NCBI GenBank assembly: GCA_020152595.1
Contig: JAIGNY010002156.1
Coordinates: 899,501 to 963,500 of the forward strand
DNA: 64,000 bases
Origin: Chiridota heheva
Taxonomy: Eukaryota; Echinodermata; Holothuroidea; Apodida; Chiridotidae
Direction: 5' to 3'
In this document: positions 58,736 through 64,000 of the stretch, piece after piece
Numbering within the stretch: the first letter of the stretch is position 1
How the letters are laid out: each line of letters begins with the position of its first letter
Translations under genes and position numbers: made by a program
The notes under the pieces: model-generated
Databases searched by the model: none
What the model was told of the DNA's origin: nothing
What the model saw: only the letters and a program-made list of their open reading frames with translations

Positions 58736-59130
58736 AGTGAGTACTAATTGCTAGCCTGTGAGTTAAATAACTATGCTTGTGAGTGTTATGCTAGTGAGTG
58801 ATATGCTAGTGAGTATTAGGGCCGTAATTCTCATCCAGAAAGTGTGGGTGGGGGGAGGGAGGAGGGGGACATGACCTCTTATCCAATAAGTGAGGGGGGG
58901 GGGGGAGACGAAGCACACTTTCCCTAAAATGTACTGAATTTTCTCAATTCTACTGAAAAGTAGAGGGGACGTGTCCCCCCCGTATTGCGGGAATTACAGC
59001 CCTGGTGAGTACTGCTACGCTAGTGAGTGCTATGCTAGGGAGTACTATATGCTAGGGAGTACTATGCTAATGAGTACTATGCTAGGGAGTAATATGCTAG
59101 TAAGATATATGCATGAGTATACTACATGTA
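58736..59130 (+). repeat. Irregular 15-bp minisatellite (TATGCTAGTGAGTAC)
   Basis: Loose repeats of TATGCTAGTGAGTAC and TATGCTAGGGAGTAC, split by a hAT-like element. It is related to the regular 19-bp array starting at 59525. Confidence 0.8.
58817..59004. mobile_element. hAT-like MITE in minisatellite
   Basis: 188 bp; left end TAGGGCCGTAATTC, right end complement CAGGGCTGTAATTC (12 of 14). The flanks GTGAGTAT (58809-58816) and GTGAGTAC (59005-59012) fit an 8-bp duplication, with the caution that the target repeat itself contains GTGAGTA. G-rich interior (58848-58910). Confidence 0.8.
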
Positions 59131-59344
59131 TTCTAGTGAGTATTATTACATTTTTATGGAGTATTTGCATTCTTGTGACCCTTGCAATAAATTTCCGTAC
59201 TGCACGAGTATTTGGTTTGGTCTAATTTTACAACAGGTGAATTTGTTTACAAAGCCAAAAAAGGTAATTGTAAACTTTTCTTGTTTTTCATTAAACAAAT
59301 GTTTTTTAATGCATTTTGAACAATCCTGACACAAATTTTTATAA

Positions 59345-59503
59345 AAAGATTAATGTGTTGGCATCGTGCTTATATGTGTATTTAATGCATGATTCAAAGG
59401 ACTTATGATGACCCTCCTAAAGTCAGGTCATTCTACTCTGGCCAAAGTCCTTTGCCCGTGCATTAAATATGCATATAAACACTCTGCTTCAACATTAATC
59501 TTT
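59345..59503. repeat. Imperfect stem-loop, about 65-bp arms
   Basis: AAAGATTAATGT at 59345 pairs with ACATTAATCTTT ending 59503; further inside TTTAATGCAT and CAAAGGACTT pair with AAGTCCTTTG and TGCATTAAA. The loop is about 59410-59440. Probably a small foldback MITE inserted between two minisatellites. Confidence 0.8.
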
Positions 59504-59524
59504 AACTACAGTACAGTATGCTTG

Positions 59525-60020
59525 TAATTACTATTCTAGTGAGAACTACACTAGTAAGTACTATGCTAGCGAGTAAGTGCTACGCTAGTGAGTAAGTGCT
59601 ACACTAGTGAATAAGTGCTACACTAGTGAGTAAGTGCTACACTAGTGAGTAAGTGCTACACTAGTGAGTAAGTGCTACACTAGTGAGTAAGTGCTACACA
59701 GTGAGCAAGTGCTACACTAGTGAGTAAGTGCTACACTAGTGAGTAAGTGCTACACTAGTGAGTAAGTGCTACACCAGTGAGTAAGTGCTACACTAGTGAG
59801 TAAGTGCTACACTAGTGAGTAAGTGCTACACTAGTGAGTAAGTGCTACACTAGTGAGTAAGTGCTACACTAGTGAGTAAGTGCTACACTAGTGAGTAAGT
59901 GCTACACTAGTGAGTAAGTGCTACACTAGTGAGTAAGTGCTACACTAGTGAGTAAGTGCTACACTAGTGAGTAAGTGCTACACTAGTGAGTAAGTGCTAA
60001 GTGCTATGCCAGTGAGTACT
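59525..60020 (+). repeat. 19-bp minisatellite, about 23 units
   Basis: Unit GTGCTACACTAGTGAGTAA, highly uniform from 59570 to 60000; one unit near 59690 is shortened (ACACAGTGAGCAA). Each unit contains the palindrome CACTAGTG. Confidence 0.97.
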
Positions 60021-60072
60021 ATGCTAGTGTGTTGTACATATCCTGGGATATGGGAAATATCCATAATGGTAC

Positions 60073-60866
60073 TAATTTACTTATCAATTGTATGACCCAC
60101 CCTCTGACACCTGGGATATGTGGGTCAGTGTTGGGTCAATTACAATCAAATTTTGACACAGGGTTAAGTCATTGTACATCAAATGTCAGTCATTCAAATG
60201 AAAATACAGTAGGTGCATAAATTTTGCGATCATTCTTTCAGTTGTGTTAAAACCTATATCGAACAACATTGTGTTGGCCCCAATACCTATTGTTGTATGT
60301 ATTATAAAAACACAACTTACAGCAATGAACAGGCCATGACCACAATCAGATACAATATTCAGGCGAGAGGTATTAAGTATCAATCCGATAAAAAATAAAT
60401 TTGGAAATATTATCAATGGTTGAATTTCTGAAAGATTATTTCAACATTCCAAATGTTTTAATTTATAAATAATATTTGTGTGCATTCCATCAGGAGGAAT
60501 ACACCAAAAAAAGTTGATAATATTTAACAGAGCGTCACGTAAAACATCGTCAGGACCTACAGTACCTCACAAGAACCTACAGTACCTCACAAATTTTCGC
60601 AAAATCGTCCAGAGTTTTGGTGGACTTAAAACTATTATTTCGTTATCAATATAAAGTCTCAGGTGTATCACAGGGACAGTCAATGTCAATCATTTCACCA
60701 ATATGTCCGTCCATCAGAAAATCATTTTGAGGTGTGTCAAAAGTACTGTAGGCAATTGTCAGTCAAAAATACTAAACGGGTACGTCAATGAATATGAATG
60801 TATACATTACATTGACACACTTATCCCAGGGGTCTGAGGGTACGTCATACAATTGATAGGTGCATA
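60073..60866 (+). mobile_element. Larger relative of MITE family B
   Basis: About 790 bp with TIRs of about 50 bp: (A/C)TTATCAATTGTATGACCCA left and the complement of CTATCAATTGTATGACGTA right. The ends resemble family B (ACTTGTCAATTGTGTGACTC). Interior blocks GTCATTGTAC and GTCAATG are shared. A 200-500 bp middle is unique and could include a further insertion. Confidence 0.65.
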
Positions 60867-62631
60867 ATATCCCCTCTGTATTTCATGACCGAGTAATATA
60901 CCTTCAGGATCTTCTTTTCTACATGAAAAGGCAAAATAATTTCCTGTGCCTGATGCCTGTTTAATAAATATTTGTGTATCATACATGGTACAAACACTTT
61001 CCTGACAATCCACATTGTTTCTCACTTTAGGTACAGTATTTTATCTATCAGTCTTAAGTCATGTCTTTTAGTTTCACAATAAGTCACCATAGTTACGGCA
61101 CAATCCATTAAACAAATCACATTTGACTGCACATTTTGTAAAGCAGTGGAATAGGACATATTGCTTGTTGTCTCATATCAACTGAGTGGTAATTTTATTG
61201 TATTTAAATGCCAACTAATCACTCTCTTGAAAATGAAAAGTTTGCTGATCAAGTTGGCATGCAGACAGAGTAGGGAGATTTAAAATAGCTGCTCCCAGGA
61301 CAGAGACACCCTTAAATTTTGGCCTCCTTTTCAAATTGACACAAATTTCTATTTGGTTTTGAAACCCATGTGTTAGCAAGTGGTACCTCTATGGCGTCAG
61401 TTGTCTCACTGTGCCTCAAACTGTACACAAGTTGGTGATGTGCTATTCAAATAATTAAGGAAGGATGTTATGTAGGACATTCTTCCTTAGAACACAAAAG
61501 GTCAGGTGAAGATTGATGTTCCAAAATTTACCGCTACCTCAAAAAGGATATTTTTATAGTTGTCAACTGTTCTAGTCTGTGTTGCCAGCAAAGTGTACAG
61601 TTCAATACCTTCGTTGTCGTGGTGCCGTTAAGACCTCATCAAACAAACAAACAAACAATATCTTCTACTTTGGGCAAGAAACTTTCAAGGAATATTTTCC
61701 CATTATGATAGAGGACAAGTAAAGAAATAAATGGTGAAAAAGAAACACCATGTTGATATTTTATTCCTACTGTACAAGGAGTTTTTCAAGTTCAAAGCTC
61801 TGAAAGACTTGTATACAAGTGACTGGTAAAAGGCCAGGTGTTTATATCTCATTTGTAATTGTGATGACAAAGTGTTAGTGAGTTGTTGCAAATCGCTGGT
61901 TAATCTCAGTTCGGAGCAAGATGTATCTTGTAGGCAAAGGAATAAAGTTCAGGTGTTTGTGGCAGAGATTATCAGTATCTGTGTACACATGAGTCCAAAG
62001 TAAGAACAGACACTTCTTTATCATTCATATGCATGACTCATATCCGTTCCTGACCTGTCCTTTGTCATCTCCATTGTTCTTCGAATAAAAGGCGGCAAAG
62101 AAATAAGAATAATAAGTGATTATAACTTGAGGAGAGTGGACGCAGATGTTTTATTAAGTCGTTTACGTGTCACAGATACATGTACTGTTTTCCAATGTGT
62201 AAGAGAACTCTGTCCCTGAAGTAGTGTTTGAAGACAACAATGATGTGACACAATTGATTTCTATGATTACATTCCTTAAAAGAAACAAGAATTAATGTAG
62301 GGAAAATTAACATTTTAAAATAATGCAATTCAATACATTGTTCAGTATTTAAATAGAAATTCTATGATTTCATGTATATCGTAATAATACTCGTTTGCAT
62401 CATTTGGTCATCTTGGCACAAAATATAACGCATGGTCTGCTCTTATTTTTTTGCCAAACACTGACTTTATGTAATTATGCATCCAACGTTATCTGTGACA
62501 ATGTTTAAAAGATGTGCGATAAACCAATGGTTATATCCATGTAGGTGTTTTTTTTTTTTAAGACCAAACGTATCTCTAGGCTTGATTTCTTCGAAGACTA
62601 TAGTTCTAATGTAATATTTATAGGAACACTA
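60867..62631. other. Unassigned, with a SINE tail fragment
   Basis: TTCGTTGTCGTGGTGCCGTT then CATCAAACAAACAAAC at 61610-61660 is the same tail as at 37160. Otherwise no gene. Short frames (60-72 codons) are featureless. Confidence 0.45.
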
Positions 62632-62880
62632 GACCGAAAAGTGACAGCGTATTTTGAGGGGTCCCTCCCCCCCCCACCCCCCCCCCTTCCAAATAAAAAT
62701 TGAAAGCCTATCTAGCACGCAATGGTATAGCAATTTTCTGGTAAATATTAAAATTCAAGTGACATTTGCCCTTAACATCGTCTGTGGGCTATGGAGGCAT
62801 GAAGTTTATCGGTCTGTTGTGGATAATATATCTGTGAAGTTTGCAAAAAGAGCGCCCTCACTTTTTGATCCAGTGCTTCT
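62632..62880. mobile_element. TTAA-type MITE with degenerate left flank
   Basis: 249 bp; TIR arms AGGAACACTAGACCGAAAAG and complement AGAAGCACTGGATCAAAAAG, 21 of 28 identical. The right flank is TTAA (62881-62884), the left TTAT (62628-62631). A C-run at 62665-62691. Confidence 0.65.
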
Positions 62881-62884
62881 TTAA

Positions 62885-63782
62885 CCCTTAAACGATCATG
62901 CTGTTGTGACCACGTGGACATGCACTTCTCCTGAAAAATTATGTTGCTACGTCAAATAGGTCCACAGCAGTGGTCCTGGTATCATTTAAAGAACTGATAA
63001 TAATATTAATGATATACAGTTCTTATTAGGCGCAACACACACCAACGTCTCATTGTCTTAAAAAAAAACAAATAAAATGAAAGAGGGGGAAAAATAGGTT
63101 AACAACTTATAGAAGTGAGAAAAGATGTGATGTGTTTTTAACAATGATTTAAAGTTAGTTACAGTTTGAGCCTCTTTGATATGTGTTGGTAGATTGTTCA
63201 GAGAAAAGCAGCTGAAGATTGAAATAAACGATGATCATATGACTTTGTAGAAAGAGAAGGAGGTACAAGCGATAAGTTAGAACTAGAGCGTAGACAGCGA
63301 GTCAGAGTGCATATTGTACGAAGTACATTGTACAGTGCATTCTAGTTCTTTCAATAAGTTAATACTTTTGTTGAGAGTTATATTGAGAATTTTTAAGTAA
63401 AGCTAGAAATTGGGTAAAAAGTCAAATTTCAAAATATTTCGTCAAATTTCACAATTTTTTGCTTCAAAAACTTACTTGTCATACTGCCAGACCTTGCGTT
63501 TCTCGTGGGAAACTGTCAAAGACATCAATATATCCAATTCCAATTTCAATTCCAATTTCGAATTTTGAATCTTTTTTGGCAAAATTTGTGCAAAATTTCA
63601 TGATTTTGAGATCAATTTTTGAATTAAGTCATAACTCCTGATCGCAATGGAACTTCCCAACCCAAAACATATCGTCGGAATCGCAATTACCCACATTATC
63701 AATTAAAAACACAAAGCAACTACTCCTTCTTTATCGACACCCAATATAAGTTTTAAAACAAACCCATAATCTATTCATACGC
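62885..63782. other. Unassigned spacer
   Basis: Inverted AGAACTAGA copies near 63279 and 63340. The frame at 63459-63641 is unrecognised. No gene. Confidence 0.4.
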
Positions 63783-64000
63783 AGTTTAGTGTAGCGGCAG
63801 GCTTGCGGAACTTAATGTGAGTGACCCTGGTTCGGACACAGATCCGGACATGAGGCTTTGTTTTCATGCGAGTAATTACAGGGGTGCTTATTTTGGCTGA
63901 ACATCCATTGAAGGGATTTTGAACTTATGCAATGAAAAATGACGCCAAAAATCAGTTTTTGCTCGGCGTGATGCGAATGAATTTATTTTATATAGTAACA
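63783..64000 (+). mobile_element. tRNA-derived SINE, family 3, cut by window end
   Basis: TAGTGTAGCGGCAGGCTTGC (A-box-like) and CTGGTTCGGACAC (B-box) lie about 40 bp apart. The body (GAACATCCATTGAAGGGATT, GCTCGGCGTGATGCGAATGA) matches 13455-13780. Confidence 0.6.

Noticed and set aside
59525..60020. Possible CRISPR or origin-like iterons
   Set aside because: Uniform 19-bp tandem repeat with no spacers or nearby replication gene.

Overview
This window looks like non-coding DNA from an animal nuclear genome, most likely a marine invertebrate. It is AT-rich and has no operon structure. I found no host protein-coding gene I can defend and no intact tRNA or rRNA gene. Nearly everything recognisable is repeat DNA: tRNA-derived SINEs, DNA transposons and MITEs with readable ends, and minisatellites. 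An echinoderm, hemichordate or similar lineage fits the repeat types, but that is an impression from memory and not a proof.

Layout. 0-10 kb: mostly unassigned sequence, a degraded hAT-like MITE (2.6 kb), an 840-bp pyrimidine-only-like minisatellite (4.3-5.1 kb), a tRNA-SINE (5.6-5.9 kb) and a 21-bp minisatellite (7.5 kb). 10-20 kb: an inverted copy of a roughly 155-bp tandem repeat family (family R) split by a SINE, then a MITE with AP-1-like heptamers (family B), a TTAA-flanked element, a foldback element (family C), a hAT element with an 8-bp duplication, and the first copy of a composite repeat (F plus K). 20-29 kb: tandem duplications, a higher-order 86-bp array, a second R copy, and a MITE carrying a decayed THAP domain. 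29-39 kb: a nest of transposons. Family R is split by a foldback C element, which is split by a 7.8-kb hAT transposon carrying a broken transposase, which is itself split by a family B MITE. 39-50 kb: a long hairpin, another C element split by another hAT element, a SINE with an 11-bp duplication, TTAA elements, and oppositely oriented minisatellite arrays that could pair over about 1.6 kb. 50-64 kb: the second F/K composite, in which one 26-bp motif has expanded to about 31 units, a 457-bp element whose empty site is present elsewhere in the window, a second THAP-MITE, 15- and 19-bp minisatellites, and a SINE at the right edge.

The transposase at 33.2-36.5 kb is the only clear protein-coding remnant of any length. 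It belongs to the hAT superfamily and is broken by stops, frameshifts, a coding-sequence tandem expansion and inserted repeats. The strongest results are reconstructed insertion histories: several elements have terminal inverted repeats and target-site duplications, and for five insertions (15.3, 30.4, 41.1, 42.7 and 56.1 kb) the matching unoccupied site can be read elsewhere in this same window. All family names here (A, B, C, F, K, R, W) are local labels, not database names.
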